NCBI GenBank assembly: GCA_014649555.1
Contig: BMTG01000014.1
Location: 124,001-188,000, forward strand
DNA from: Streptomyces globisporus
GTDB taxonomy: Bacteria; Actinomycetota; Actinomycetes; Streptomycetales; Streptomycetaceae
Length of the DNA stretch: 64,000 nt
Direction of reading: 5' to 3'
Positions 23,999-32,370 of the stretch are shown here, one piece after another (positions within the stretch are counted from its first letter, which is position 1; each line of letters opens with the position of its first letter). Both the position numbers and the translations under genes were made by a program. The notes under the pieces were generated by a model that saw nothing but the letters and a program-made list of their open reading frames with translations, was not told the origin of the DNA and did not search any database.

Positions 23999-24883
23999 GT
24001 GTCGGCTGCAGAGCCCCCCGGCGACGGCGACGACCAGCTCCTGGTGGTCATCGACCCGGTCGCCCGCCGGAGTGACGGCGAGTCCGTCCGTATCGCCAAG
24101 GACGTGCTGAGCGCCGGTGCGCACGCCAAGATCTGCCTTCCGGACACCCCCGAGGAGTTCGCCCGGGCCCTGTCCCGGCGGGGTGCGCGCAGGCCCGTCG
24201 TCGTCGGTGACGACCATGCGCTGCTGCGCGCCGTCGCCCAGCTGCACCGCGAACGGGAGCTGGCCGCCGGCGTCCTCTCCCTGATCCCCGTCGGCGCCGC
24301 GCACGCGCTGGAGGTCGCCCACGCCCTCGGCGTCCCCCGGGGCGCGGTGGCGGCCGCCCGGACCGCGCTGGACGGTGCGGTGCGCCGCCTGGACCTGCTG
24401 GTCGACGACAGCGACGGCGTGGTCCTGGGCCGCCTGCGCATCCCGGCCCCGCCGCCCCCGCCGCCCGGCTCCGGAACCCCGCACACGAACATCACGGCCA
24501 TGTGGGACACCTGCCGCTCGCTGGTCACCTCCCTGGTCCGCCCGGCCCCCGTCGCCGCCACGACGAACCCGGGCACGCACCGCCTGCGCATCGAGGCGGA
24601 CGGGGTGCTGCTGAGCGACCTGGACACGCCGGTCCGGGACCTCTCGGTCACCTCCCAGGGCGACGGGGGCCTCGCCGACGTCGTCGTCCGCACCGGTTCC
24701 GGCGAGGACGTCACGGCGGAGGCCAAGGCCGTCACAGTCTCCGGCGCGGACTTCCGCTACCGGGCCGACATACAGACCGGGGGGCCCGTGCGGACCCGGA
24801 CCTGGACGGTCCGGGCGGGCGCCTGGGGGCTGATGCTGCCGGGCCCGGCGAGCGCGGACGCGGCGGCGGGCGCACGCTGGTAG
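23999..24883 (+). CDS. Diacylglycerol kinase catalytic-domain-like protein
   Basis: 294 residues from the GTG at 23999 (GAGGAAGGA upstream). The N-terminal half has DAGK-like text: LLVVIDPVARRSDGESVRIAKDVLSAGAHAKICLPDTPEEFARAL, then RRPVVVGDDHALLRAVAQL and GVLSLIPVGAAHALEVAHALGVPRGAVAAARTAL, with VGDDHAL in place of the usual GGDGT. The C-terminal half matches the beta-rich part (HRLRIEADGVLLSDLDTPVRDLSV). The altered GGDGT makes catalysis doubtful. No signal peptide. Fairly sure of fold, not of activity. Confidence 0.65.
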   Translation: MSAAEPPGDGDDQLLVVIDPVARRSDGESVRIAKDVLSAGAHAKICLPDTPEEFARALSRRGARRPVVVGDDHALLRAVAQLHRERELAAGVLSLIPVGAAHALEVAHALGVPRGAVAAARTALDGAVRRLDLLVDDSDGVVLGRLRIPAPPPPPPGSGTPHTNITAMWDTCRSLVTSLVRPAPVAATTNPGTHRLRIEADGVLLSDLDTPVRDLSVTSQGDGGLADVVVRTGSGEDVTAEAKAVTVSGADFRYRADIQTGGPVRTRTWTVRAGAWGLMLPGPASADAAAGARW

Positions 24884-24937
24884 GAGACGGCCCGGAGCCG
24901 TCCCTTTGCCCGCCCCCCGGTCCCGGAGGTGACCGTC

Positions 24938-25210
24938 ATGACCAGGATCGCTGTCGGATGGCACATCGAGCTCGAATTCGAGGAGGACACGCATCGCACG
25001 CGCGCGGCGGCGCTCGTCCGCCTCTCCGACGGAACAGAGGTACGCGCCCACGGCTACGCCAGCCGCCATCCCTCGGACGCCGACCAGCAGCGGGTCGGCG
25101 AGGAGATCGCGGGGGCGAGGGCGCTCAACGAACTGGCAATGAAACTGCTGACCAAGGCGCACGACGAGATCGACGAGGCGTCGGGGCGGCACTCGTACCC
25201 GCTGACCTGA
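24938..25210 (+). CDS. DUF1876 (dsRBD-like fold) protein
   Basis: 90 residues from the ATG at 24938, preceded by GGAGGT at 7 nt. MTRIAVGWHIELEFEEDTHRTRAAALVRLSDGTEVRAHGYASRHPSDADQQRVGEEIAGARAL-type text is characteristic of the DUF1876 family, small actinobacterial proteins with a double-stranded-RNA-binding-like fold and no settled function. It ends just before an intergenic repeat. No operon partner is evident; the DAGK-like gene ends 54 bp upstream. Confidence 0.82.
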   Translation: MTRIAVGWHIELEFEEDTHRTRAAALVRLSDGTEVRAHGYASRHPSDADQQRVGEEIAGARALNELAMKLLTKAHDEIDEASGRHSYPLT

Positions 25211-25230
25211 CACCGGGGCTCCGCCCCGGA

Positions 25231-25259
25231 CCCCGCTCCTCCATCGCCGGAGGGGCTTG
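25231..25259. repeat. REP-like intergenic repeat, copy 1
   Basis: 29-bp element CCCCGCTCCTC-N-ATCGCCGG followed by AGGGGCTTG, identical to 35431-35459 except for one base. Preceded by a GGGGCTCCGCCCC hairpin that may end the DUF1876 transcript. Confidence 0.75.
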
Positions 25260-25341
25260 AAAAGAACCCCCGGAGGGGCCTTGACAGGCGCCCTCGGCAA
25301 GGAAAGGAACCGGGCCCGCGCCCGCCTGCGTCTCCCCCCGC

Positions 25342-25683
25342 ATGGAGATCCAGAACTCGCGCCGCGAAGCCGTCACCGGCACCGTCGGCTGCGTGACCGC
25401 CTTCGCCGGAGCGCTCGCGGGCATCGTGCTCTGGGCGCCGCACGGCAAGGGCGGTCTCCTGGACGGGTTCGAGGGCGCCTCCAACTGGAACGTGCTCCGG
25501 GTCGGCCTGCCCCTCATGATCCTCGGCGGGATCGCGGCGGCCCTGGCCGTGTTCTTCCTGGTCCGGAGGGACTGGAAGCGGGCGCTCGGGTGCGTCGCGG
25601 CCATCGGCGTCCTCTTCGCGCTCGGCGTCGCCGTGGACGCGCTGGCCGGGGCGCCGAGGCCGGAGTGCCACGACCCCTGCTGA
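25342..25683 (+). CDS. Small three-helix membrane protein, unknown function
   Basis: 113 residues. Three hydrophobic segments: GCVTAFAGALAGIVLWAP (16-33), VGLPLMILGGIAAALAVFFLV (54-74) and ALGCVAAIGVLFALGVAVDAL (81-101), with a short Cys-ending tail (ECHDPC). No family recognised. It stands alone between the intergenic repeat and the P450 gene on the other strand. The ATG at 25342 lacks a strong ribosome site. Confidence 0.65.
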   Translation: MEIQNSRREAVTGTVGCVTAFAGALAGIVLWAPHGKGGLLDGFEGASNWNVLRVGLPLMILGGIAAALAVFFLVRRDWKRALGCVAAIGVLFALGVAVDALAGAPRPECHDPC

Positions 25684-25702
25684 GTCCGCCCCGGCCGGGG
25701 GC

Positions 25703-26908
25703 CTACACCTCCGCCCGCAGCTCCTTCAGCCCCCGGATCACATACCCCGGCTGCCACTCCGGCTCCGCCGTCATCCGCAGCGCGGGCGCCTTCCGCAGCA
25801 GCTCCCCGAAGGACGCGGCCAGCTCCAGGCGGGCCAGCGGGGCGCCCAGGCAGAAGTGGATGCCCGCGCCGAAGGTGATGTGCGGGTTGTCCGTACGGGA
25901 CAGATCCAGGACGTCCGGGCGCGCGAACCGTTCCGGGTCCCGGTTGGCCGAGCCGAACAGCAGCGCCACCTCCGCGCCCCGCCCGATCACCTGGCCGTCG
26001 ATCTCGATGTCGTCCAGCACCCAGCGCTCGAACATCTGCAACGGGGTGTCGTAGCGCAGCAGCTCCTCGATCGCGGTCGGCAGCAGCGCGGGGTCGGCGC
26101 GCAGGGCGGCCAGCTGCTCGGGGTGGTGGAAGAGGGTCCGCCAGCCGTTGACGGTGGTGTTCACCGTCGCCTCGTGGCCCGCGTTCAGCAGCAGCACACA
26201 GGTGGAGATCATCTCCTGCTCGGTCAGCCGCTCGCCCTCGTCGTGGGCGGCGATGAGTGCCGAGATCAGGTCGTCGCCGGGGTTCGCCCGCCGCTCGGTG
26301 ATCAACCCGCGCAGATACGCGGAGAAGTCCACGGAGGCGGAGACGGCGGCGGCCGCCGTCTCCGCCTCCGGGTTCAGCTCGAACATTCCGCAGATCGCCG
26401 CCGACCAGGGCCGCAGCAGCCCCCGGTCCGCCTCCGGGACGCCCAGCATCTCCGCGATGACGGCGACCGGCAGCGGCTCCGCGACCTCCGCCAGCAGGTC
26501 CCCGCCGCCCTTCGCCACGAACGCGTCGACCAGCTCGGCCGCCAGCCGCCGCACCGTCGGGGCGAGGTTCTCGACCGTACGCGGGGTGAACGCCTTGGAG
26601 ATCAGCCGCCGGATCCGGGGGTGGTCGGGGGCCTCCAGGTCGAGGATGCCCTGCCCGTTGAGCGTGGTGAACGGCTCGTGCTCGGGCGGCGGCGGGGTGC
26701 GCCCGAACTCCTCGTGGCTGAAGCGGTGCAGATACGTACGCCCGAGGCGCCGGTCGCGCAGCAGGGCCGATACGTCGGAGTGGTGCGGGATCAGCCACTG
26801 CCCCGTCGGCTCGAACCAGTGCGCCCGGCCGGCGGCGCGCAGCGCGGTGTAGGCGGGGTAGGGATCGGCGACGAACGCGGGCGACCAGGGATCGAAGGAC
26901 ACGTGCAT
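25703..26908 (-). CDS. Cytochrome P450 (bacterial class)
   Basis: 401 residues, usual length. The I-helix oxygen-binding motif is AGHEAT (243-248), the ExxR pair is E282/R285, and the heme loop is FGAGIHFCLG (346-355) with ligand C353. A soluble monooxygenase needing ferredoxin partners, none of which is adjacent. Residues about 178-192 are encoded by a 39-nt perfect stem-loop. Substrate unknown; the overall style is close to the CYP107/CYP105 groups. Single gene, not obviously in a pathway. Confidence 0.93.
   Translation of the reverse strand: MHVSFDPWSPAFVADPYPAYTALRAAGRAHWFEPTGQWLIPHHSDVSALLRDRRLGRTYLHRFSHEEFGRTPPPPEHEPFTTLNGQGILDLEAPDHPRIRRLISKAFTPRTVENLAPTVRRLAAELVDAFVAKGGGDLLAEVAEPLPVAVIAEMLGVPEADRGLLRPWSAAICGMFELNPEAETAAAAVSASVDFSAYLRGLITERRANPGDDLISALIAAHDEGERLTEQEMISTCVLLLNAGHEATVNTTVNGWRTLFHHPEQLAALRADPALLPTAIEELLRYDTPLQMFERWVLDDIEIDGQVIGRGAEVALLFGSANRDPERFARPDVLDLSRTDNPHITFGAGIHFCLGAPLARLELAASFGELLRKAPALRMTAEPEWQPGYVIRGLKELRAEV
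26332..26370. repeat. Perfect 18-bp inverted repeat inside the P450 gene
   Basis: CGGAGGCGGAGACGGCGG and its complement are separated by 3 nt within the coding frame, at the EAETAAAAVSASV segment. Confidence 0.7.
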
Positions 26909-27006
26909 GGCCCGACGCTACCCTCGCCCGCGCTCGCCGCAAGGGGTCCGGCACAGGTCCGGCCACCCGCGGTCGCGCTCGCCGTCAGGCCCCCGCCGAG
27001 GTCTGC

Positions 27007-27675
27007 CTACCCCGGGGTGACCAGCCGCGCCTCGTACGCGAACACCGCCGCCTGGGTCCGGTCGCGCAGCCCCAGCTTCACCAGGATGCGGCTCACATGC
27101 GTCTTGATCGTGGACTCGGCGACGATCAGGTGCGAGGCGATCTCCGCGTTGGAGAGACCCTGCGCGATGAGGACGAGCACCTCCGTCTCCCGCTCGGTGA
27201 GATCCCCGATCCGGGCCAGCGCGGGCGGCCGCGGGGTCTCCGCGAGCTTGGAGAACTCGGTGATGAGGCGCCGGGTGACCGTCGGCGCGAGCAGCGCCTC
27301 GCCCGAGGCCACCACCCGAACCCCGTCGGCGAGCTGCCGGGCCGAGGCGTCCTTGAGGAGGAAGCCCGAGGCCCCGGCCCGCAGCGCCTGGTAGACGTAC
27401 TCGTCGAGGTCGAAGGTCGTCAGCACCAGGACCTTGGCGTCGGCGTCCCGGGCGACGATCTCGCGGGTCGCCTCGATGCCGTTCATCTCCGGCATGCGGA
27501 TGTCCATCAGGACGACGTCCGGGCGCAGGGCGGCGACCTGGTCGAGCGCCTGCCTGCCGTCCAGCGCCTCGCCCACGACGGTGATCCCGGGCATCGCGTT
27601 GAGCAGGACCGAGAAGCCCTCGCGGACCATCATCTGGTCGTCGACGATCAGGACCCGGATGTCGGTGTCGCTCAT
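27007..27675 (-). CDS. Two-component response regulator, NarL/LuxR type
   Basis: 222 residues. Receiver domain 6-120 with acidic pocket DD12-13, phospho-acceptor D58 in VVLMDIRMPE and K near 108. LuxR-type HTH 150-215: LTERETEVLVLIAQGLSNAEIASHLIVAESTIKTHVSRILVKLGLRDRTQAAVFAYE. Its start overlaps the stop of the sensor kinase gene by four bases, so the pair is made together. Targets unknown; the neighbours suggest no specific regulon. Confidence 0.95.
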   Translation of the reverse strand: MSDTDIRVLIVDDQMMVREGFSVLLNAMPGITVVGEALDGRQALDQVAALRPDVVLMDIRMPEMNGIEATREIVARDADAKVLVLTTFDLDEYVYQALRAGASGFLLKDASARQLADGVRVVASGEALLAPTVTRRLITEFSKLAETPRPPALARIGDLTERETEVLVLIAQGLSNAEIASHLIVAESTIKTHVSRILVKLGLRDRTQAAVFAYEARLVTPG

Positions 27676-29012
27676 GCCCGGCCGTCCCGGTCGATGACGA
27701 CGGTGTCGGCGTTGCCTTCGGCCGCTTCCCGGGACTCCGGGCGCTCCGGCTGCTCGGACAGCGGCACGGGGAGGAACACCGCGACCTCGTACCCGCCGTC
27801 GGCCGTCGGCCCGGCCGTCATCTCGCCGTTAAGCATCGCGACCCGCTCCCGCATCCCGGTGATCCCGTGCCCGGCGCCGGGCGAGGGCTTGACCAGGCCC
27901 CGCGCGGGTCCGTTGACCACGCGCAGCCCGAGCCCGCCGAGGACGTAGCCGAGCTCGACCCGGGCCGTGGAGCCGGGCGCGTGCCGCAGGCTGTTGCTCA
28001 GGGCCTCCTGGACGATCCGGTACGCCGACAGCTCGACGCCCTGCGGCAGTTCGCGGACGGCCCCGGTGATCACCTTCTCCGTCTCCAGGCCCGTCTCGCG
28101 GACGTTGTCCAGGAGCCCGTCGAGCGCGGCGAGGGTGGGCTGCGGGGCGTCGGGGGCCTCGTAGTCCTCCGCGCGGACGACCCCGAGGACGCGGCGCAGC
28201 TCGGTGAGGGCGGCCACGGCGTTCTCCCGGATGGTGACGAAGGCCTGTTCCAGCTCGGGCGGCGGGTTCTCCACCCGGTAGGGGGCGGCCTCGGCCTGGA
28301 TCGCGACGACCGACATGTGGTGGGCGACCACGTCGTGCAGCTCCCGGGCGATGGTGGTGCGCTCCTCCAGCAGCGTGCGCCGGTCGCGCTCGACGGCGGT
28401 GACGGTGCGCTGCACGGTGACCTCGCGTTCGGCGTCGCGCCGGATCTGGACCACGGCGACGACGAGCAGCGCGAGGGCGGAGAGGGTGACCACGGGCGCG
28501 GTGATCGACGGGTCGCCGCCCTCCAGCAGCATCCCGAAGAACAGGGTCAGCAGCCACATCCAGGCCGCCGCACGGGGGCGGGTCCGGGCGGCCACGACCA
28601 CCAGGACCACCACCTGGGCCATGAAGGCGCTCGGCCCCCACAGCCCGTCGGTGCCGAGGACGGCGCAGAAGACGGTCGTCACCATGGACGCCCAGAACGC
28701 GGCGACCGGCCTGATGAGGGTCATCGCCACCGGGATCGCCGGCACCACGCCCATCAGGAAGCGGTACTCCCACTCGGCGAACCCGGCCATCATCACGAGG
28801 AACGCGGCGAACAGCACCACGGCGTGCGGGGTCCAGACGACGAACTTGCGCAGCCCCTCGGGCAGCCGCCGGACGACCCGCCCGTCGGGGTTGAGCGGCG
28901 GCAGCGGCCGGTAGGCGAACACGTTGCGCAGGAGGTCGTCCCGCAGGCCGTCTATCGCCCCTGCGGCTGCCCGGAACTCCGGGCTACTGGTCTTCGTCTG
29001 GGTCTCGGTCAC
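27672..29012 (-). CDS. Two-component sensor histidine kinase
   Basis: 446 residues. N-terminal sensor with about six membrane helices (60-190: VVWTPHAVVLFAAFLVMMAGF, FLMGVVPAIPVAMTLI, MAQVVVLVVVAAR, APVVTLSALALLVVAVVQI), a coiled linker, then the HisKA_3 dimerisation segment with H226 in IARELHDVVAHHMSVVAIQAE and an HATPase domain (AYRIVQEALSNSLRHAPGS, GHGITGMRERV). It phosphorylates the overlapping response regulator. No periplasmic ligand domain is visible, so it probably senses a membrane signal. Confidence 0.94.
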   Translation of the reverse strand: MTETQTKTSSPEFRAAAGAIDGLRDDLLRNVFAYRPLPPLNPDGRVVRRLPEGLRKFVVWTPHAVVLFAAFLVMMAGFAEWEYRFLMGVVPAIPVAMTLIRPVAAFWASMVTTVFCAVLGTDGLWGPSAFMAQVVVLVVVAARTRPRAAAWMWLLTLFFGMLLEGGDPSITAPVVTLSALALLVVAVVQIRRDAEREVTVQRTVTAVERDRRTLLEERTTIARELHDVVAHHMSVVAIQAEAAPYRVENPPPELEQAFVTIRENAVAALTELRRVLGVVRAEDYEAPDAPQPTLAALDGLLDNVRETGLETEKVITGAVRELPQGVELSAYRIVQEALSNSLRHAPGSTARVELGYVLGGLGLRVVNGPARGLVKPSPGAGHGITGMRERVAMLNGEMTAGPTADGGYEVAVFLPVPLSEQPERPESREAAEGNADTVVIDRDGRA

Positions 29013-29120
29013 GCTTCCACGGTAGGCGGCGGCGGACGGCCGGTCGTCACCATCGCTACGGATCCCGGAGCATCCCTCTCAAGGACTACCCGCCTCCGCC
29101 GTGCAGTCCCGCAGGTCCGG

Positions 29121-29960
29121 TCAGGCCTCCGGTGAGGCCTCCGCGCGGAAGGCGTGCGCGTGCTCCTCGGCCCACTGGGCGAAGCTCCGCGCCGGCCGCC
29201 CGGTGACCTTCTCCACCGTGTCGAGCACGGTCCGGCCCTCCGGCGGCGTGTCCCGGTAGACGTCGATCAGGAACGCGATCACGTCCTCCGGCATGCCCTG
29301 GCCCCGCCAGGTCTCCAGCGCCTGCTCCTCCGTGAGCTCGACCAGCTCCACGTCCGCGCCCCGCGCCGCGCCGATGGCCGTCGTCTTGTCGCGGACGGTC
29401 AGCGCCTGCGGTCCGGTGACCAGGTACTCCTGGCCGCCGTGACCGTCCTCGGTGAGGGCGACGGCCGCCACCGCACCGATGTCCGACTCGTGGACCATGG
29501 CGCTCAGCCGGTCCACGAACGGCTCGCGCACCACGCCCTCGCTCCGGATGCCGGGCGCCCACTCCAGGGCGTTCGCCATGAACTCCACCGGCATCACGAC
29601 CGTCCACGCGAAGTCGCTCGCGCGCACCGCCGTCTCCATCGGGGTCTCCCCGCCGCCGTGCAGCACGGTCACCCGCCGCACGCCCGCCTCCTCGGCCAGG
29701 GCGAGGATCTCGTCGGCGGTCTCCAGCGGGGCGAAGAGGGCCCCGCCGAAGGTGATGAGGTGCAGCCCGGTCGCCCCGCGCAGCGCGGGAGCCAGCGACG
29801 CCGGGTCTTCCAGGTCGCCGCCGACCACCTCGACCCCGGCCGGGAACTCCGCCCGCTCCGGGTCGCGGGTCAGGGCCCGGACGTGCTCACCGCGCTCCAG
29901 CAGCTGCTCGACCACGCGGCGGCCGACCGTTCCCGTGGCTCCGGTCACCAGGATCGTCAT
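29121..29960 (-). CDS. NmrA-like NAD(P)-binding atypical SDR protein
   Basis: 279 residues. Rossmann start MTILVTGATGTVGRRVVEQLLERGEHVRALTRDPERAEFPAGVEVVGGDLEDPASL, GxxGxxG at 7-13, then VTVLHGGGETPMETAVRASDFAWTVVMPVEFMANAL. No Tyr-x3-Lys catalytic pair is obvious, as in the NmrA branch, whose members act as redox sensors or reductases such as quinone reductase. AGGAGACC precedes the start. It is followed on the same strand by the sensor kinase operon 108 bp later. Substrate not predictable. Confidence 0.88.
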   Translation of the reverse strand: MTILVTGATGTVGRRVVEQLLERGEHVRALTRDPERAEFPAGVEVVGGDLEDPASLAPALRGATGLHLITFGGALFAPLETADEILALAEEAGVRRVTVLHGGGETPMETAVRASDFAWTVVMPVEFMANALEWAPGIRSEGVVREPFVDRLSAMVHESDIGAVAAVALTEDGHGGQEYLVTGPQALTVRDKTTAIGAARGADVELVELTEEQALETWRGQGMPEDVIAFLIDVYRDTPPEGRTVLDTVEKVTGRPARSFAQWAEEHAHAFRAEASPEA

Positions 29961-30080
29961 GAGGTCTCCTTCGTCGGTTCCGACTCCGTCTGAGCGGCAA
30001 CACGACCAAGGTAGGGACCGTTGAGGACAGCTTCAGTCCTCTATTCCAGGTCTCTTCCGGGTCCTCCCTTCGGGAAGGGT

Positions 30081-31004
30081 TCACCAGGCGAGCTGGGTGA
30101 TCTCCTCGGCGACGACGGCGCAGGCGTCGGCGGCCGGGTCGATCAGCTGGAAGTGCCCGACGCCGCCGAGCAGCGTCAGCCCGACCGTCTCGCCGGCCAG
30201 GGCCGCCGCGTCGACGTACGCCTCGGAGACGGCCTGCGGGACGACGATGTCGTCGACTCCCTGCACGATCGCGGTGGCGATCCCGGTCGGCAGCAGCACC
30301 CCGGGGTCGGCGTGCGCCGCCCGGTCCGCGAAGTCGGCCTCCCCGCCCAGGAGCTGGGTGACCGCGCCGCCGCACACCCCCAGCCGGACCGCCGCCGCGA
30401 AGTCCGCGATCGGAGCCAGGGCGACGACCCCGCGCAGCTGCGGCGGGGCGGGCAGCCGCCACGGCGACCCCTCGGGCAGGACGTGACGCGCCGCCGCCCA
30501 CAGGGCGAGGTGCCCGCCCGCCGAGTGCCCGGTGACCACGATCCGCCGCACATCGGCGCCCGGCAGCTCGCGGGCGGCCAGCACGGGCATCGCGTCCAGG
30601 GCCGCGGCCACGTCGTCGAAGGTCTCCGGCCAGCGCCCCGCGACCGGGTCCGCACCGGCGGGCGCCGGCCCGCTCCCGCCGCCGCGCTGCTGCGGGATGT
30701 CGTCGCCGCCGCGCCGGTACTCCACATTGGCCACGGCGAAGCCCCGGCGGGCCAGGAAGTCCGCGAGCGGGGAGGCGTGGACCCGGTCGTAGCGGGAGCG
30801 CCAGGCGCCGCCGTGCAGGAAGACGACGAGCGGGGCTCCGGTGCGGCCGTCGCGCGGGGCGTAGAAGTCGACGACCTGGTCGGGGTGGTCCCCGTAGGCG
30901 GCGGTGGCGTCGGGGGCGACGGGAGGGTGGGCGAACGCCGACGCGCTCTCCGCCTCGTCCCGATCACGCGCCGCAGAGTCCGGGAAACCCGGGGAATCCG
31001 ACAT
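30081..31004 (-). CDS. Alpha/beta hydrolase, probable kynurenine formamidase
   Basis: 307 residues from the ATG at 31004. HGGAW (64-68) is the oxyanion motif of the esterase-type kynurenine formamidases. The nucleophile elbow GHSAGG is near 160, and GVDDIVV and GGVGHFQLIDP supply acid and histidine. It lies 121 bp after kynureninase and the dioxygenase gene on the same strand. The missing step of that pathway is N-formylkynurenine hydrolysis, which this fold performs in eukaryotes. Assignment rests on motif plus context; a general esterase is the alternative. Confidence 0.72.
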   Translation of the reverse strand: MSDSPGFPDSAARDRDEAESASAFAHPPVAPDATAAYGDHPDQVVDFYAPRDGRTGAPLVVFLHGGAWRSRYDRVHASPLADFLARRGFAVANVEYRRGGDDIPQQRGGGSGPAPAGADPVAGRWPETFDDVAAALDAMPVLAARELPGADVRRIVVTGHSAGGHLALWAAARHVLPEGSPWRLPAPPQLRGVVALAPIADFAAAVRLGVCGGAVTQLLGGEADFADRAAHADPGVLLPTGIATAIVQGVDDIVVPQAVSEAYVDAAALAGETVGLTLLGGVGHFQLIDPAADACAVVAEEITQLAW

Positions 31005-31125
31005 GCTGCTCAACCGTCCTCTGCCCGTGGCCTGTGCCTGTGTGCTGCCCAACTGGGTTGACCTGCGGGGACGGTACCAGCACTCGGTACCGTCCCCGTC
31101 CGGCCGCACACGTATTGACGGCCTG

Positions 31126-32370
31126 TCAGGCCACCGAACCGGACGGCGGGATCTCCGCCAGCACCTCGGCCAGCACCCGCGCCGCCCGTTCCACGTCGGC
31201 GAATCCGACGTACAGCGGGGTGAAGCCGAACCGCAGCACGCCCGGCCGGCGCAGGTCGCCGACGACGCCCCGCTCGATGAGGCGCCGCATCACGGGCTCG
31301 GCGTCCTCACAGCGCAGGGCGACCTGACTGCCGCGCTCGGCATGCGCGGCCGGGGTGACGGAGGTGACCCGGCCTGCCGGAACGTACGCCTCGACGCACT
31401 CCAGGAAGAAGTCCGTCAGCGCCAGTGACTTGGCCCGTACGGTGTCCACCGACACCCCGTCCCACACATCGAGCGCCGCATCCAGCGTCAGCATGGAGAC
31501 GATGTCGGGGGTGCCGACCCGGCCCCGTACGGAACCGTCCGCCGGGACGTAGTCGGGGGTCATGCCGAACGGGTCGGCGTGCGAGTTCCAGCCCGGCAGC
31601 GGCGAGTCGAAGGCGGCCTGGTGGCGCTCGGCGACGTACAGGTACGCGGGCGAACCGGGGCCGCCGTTGAGGTACTTGTACGTACAGCCGACCGCCAGGT
31701 CCACCCCGTGCTCGTCGAGCCCGACGGGCAGCGCGCCCGCGGTGTGGCAGAGGTCCCACACCGCGACCGCGCCCGCCGCGTGGACGGCGGCGGTCAGCCC
31801 GGGCAGGTCGTGCAGCCGGCCGAAGCGGTAGTCGACGTGGTTGAGCAGGGCCACGGCGGTACGGGGACCGAGCGCGGCCGGTACGTCGGCCGGATCCACG
31901 GGCACCAGCCGGTGGCCGGTGAGCCGGGCGGCGGCCGCCGCGATGTACCCGTCCGTGGGAAAGGTCGTCGCGTCAACCAGGATCTCGTCGCGTCCCTCGC
32001 CCGCGATCCGGGCCGCGGCGACGACGGCCTTGAAGACGTTCACGCTGGTCGAGTCCCCGACGACGATCTGCCCGGCGGCGGCCCCGACGAGCGGGGCGAT
32101 CCGGTCGCCGATCCGCTCGGGCGCGGTCCACCAGCCGCTCTCGTCCCAGGACCGGATGCGCAGCTCGCCCCACTGGCGGGTGAGGACGTCCTGCACCCGG
32201 GCGGGGACATGGACGGGCAGCGCGCCCAGCGAGTTGCCGTCGAGGTAGACGCCGTCGTCGAGCGCGAAGAGCTCGCGGCGGCCGGCGAGCGGATCGGTGG
32301 CGTCGAGCTTCAGCGCCCGCGCGCGGAGGTCTTCCGCCGTGGTCGTGGCGGTGGTCGTGGTCTCAGACAT
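31126..32370 (-). CDS. kynU: Kynureninase
   Basis: 414 residues from the ATG at 32370, overlapping the end of the dioxygenase gene by 8 bp. PLP enzyme cutting kynurenine to anthranilate and alanine. Seen: VYLDGNSLGALP near the start, DSTSVNVFKAVVAAARIA, VWDLCHTAGALPVGL (PLP Asp), then CTYKYLNGGPGSPAYLYV with the PLP lysine near 230, WNSHADPFGM and RVGTPDIVSMLTLDAAL. All are kynureninase signatures. Second gene of the tryptophan degradation operon; anthranilate could feed metabolism or natural product synthesis. Confidence 0.95.
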   Translation of the reverse strand: MSETTTTATTTAEDLRARALKLDATDPLAGRRELFALDDGVYLDGNSLGALPVHVPARVQDVLTRQWGELRIRSWDESGWWTAPERIGDRIAPLVGAAAGQIVVGDSTSVNVFKAVVAAARIAGEGRDEILVDATTFPTDGYIAAAAARLTGHRLVPVDPADVPAALGPRTAVALLNHVDYRFGRLHDLPGLTAAVHAAGAVAVWDLCHTAGALPVGLDEHGVDLAVGCTYKYLNGGPGSPAYLYVAERHQAAFDSPLPGWNSHADPFGMTPDYVPADGSVRGRVGTPDIVSMLTLDAALDVWDGVSVDTVRAKSLALTDFFLECVEAYVPAGRVTSVTPAAHAERGSQVALRCEDAEPVMRRLIERGVVGDLRRPGVLRFGFTPLYVGFADVERAARVLAEVLAEIPPSGSVA

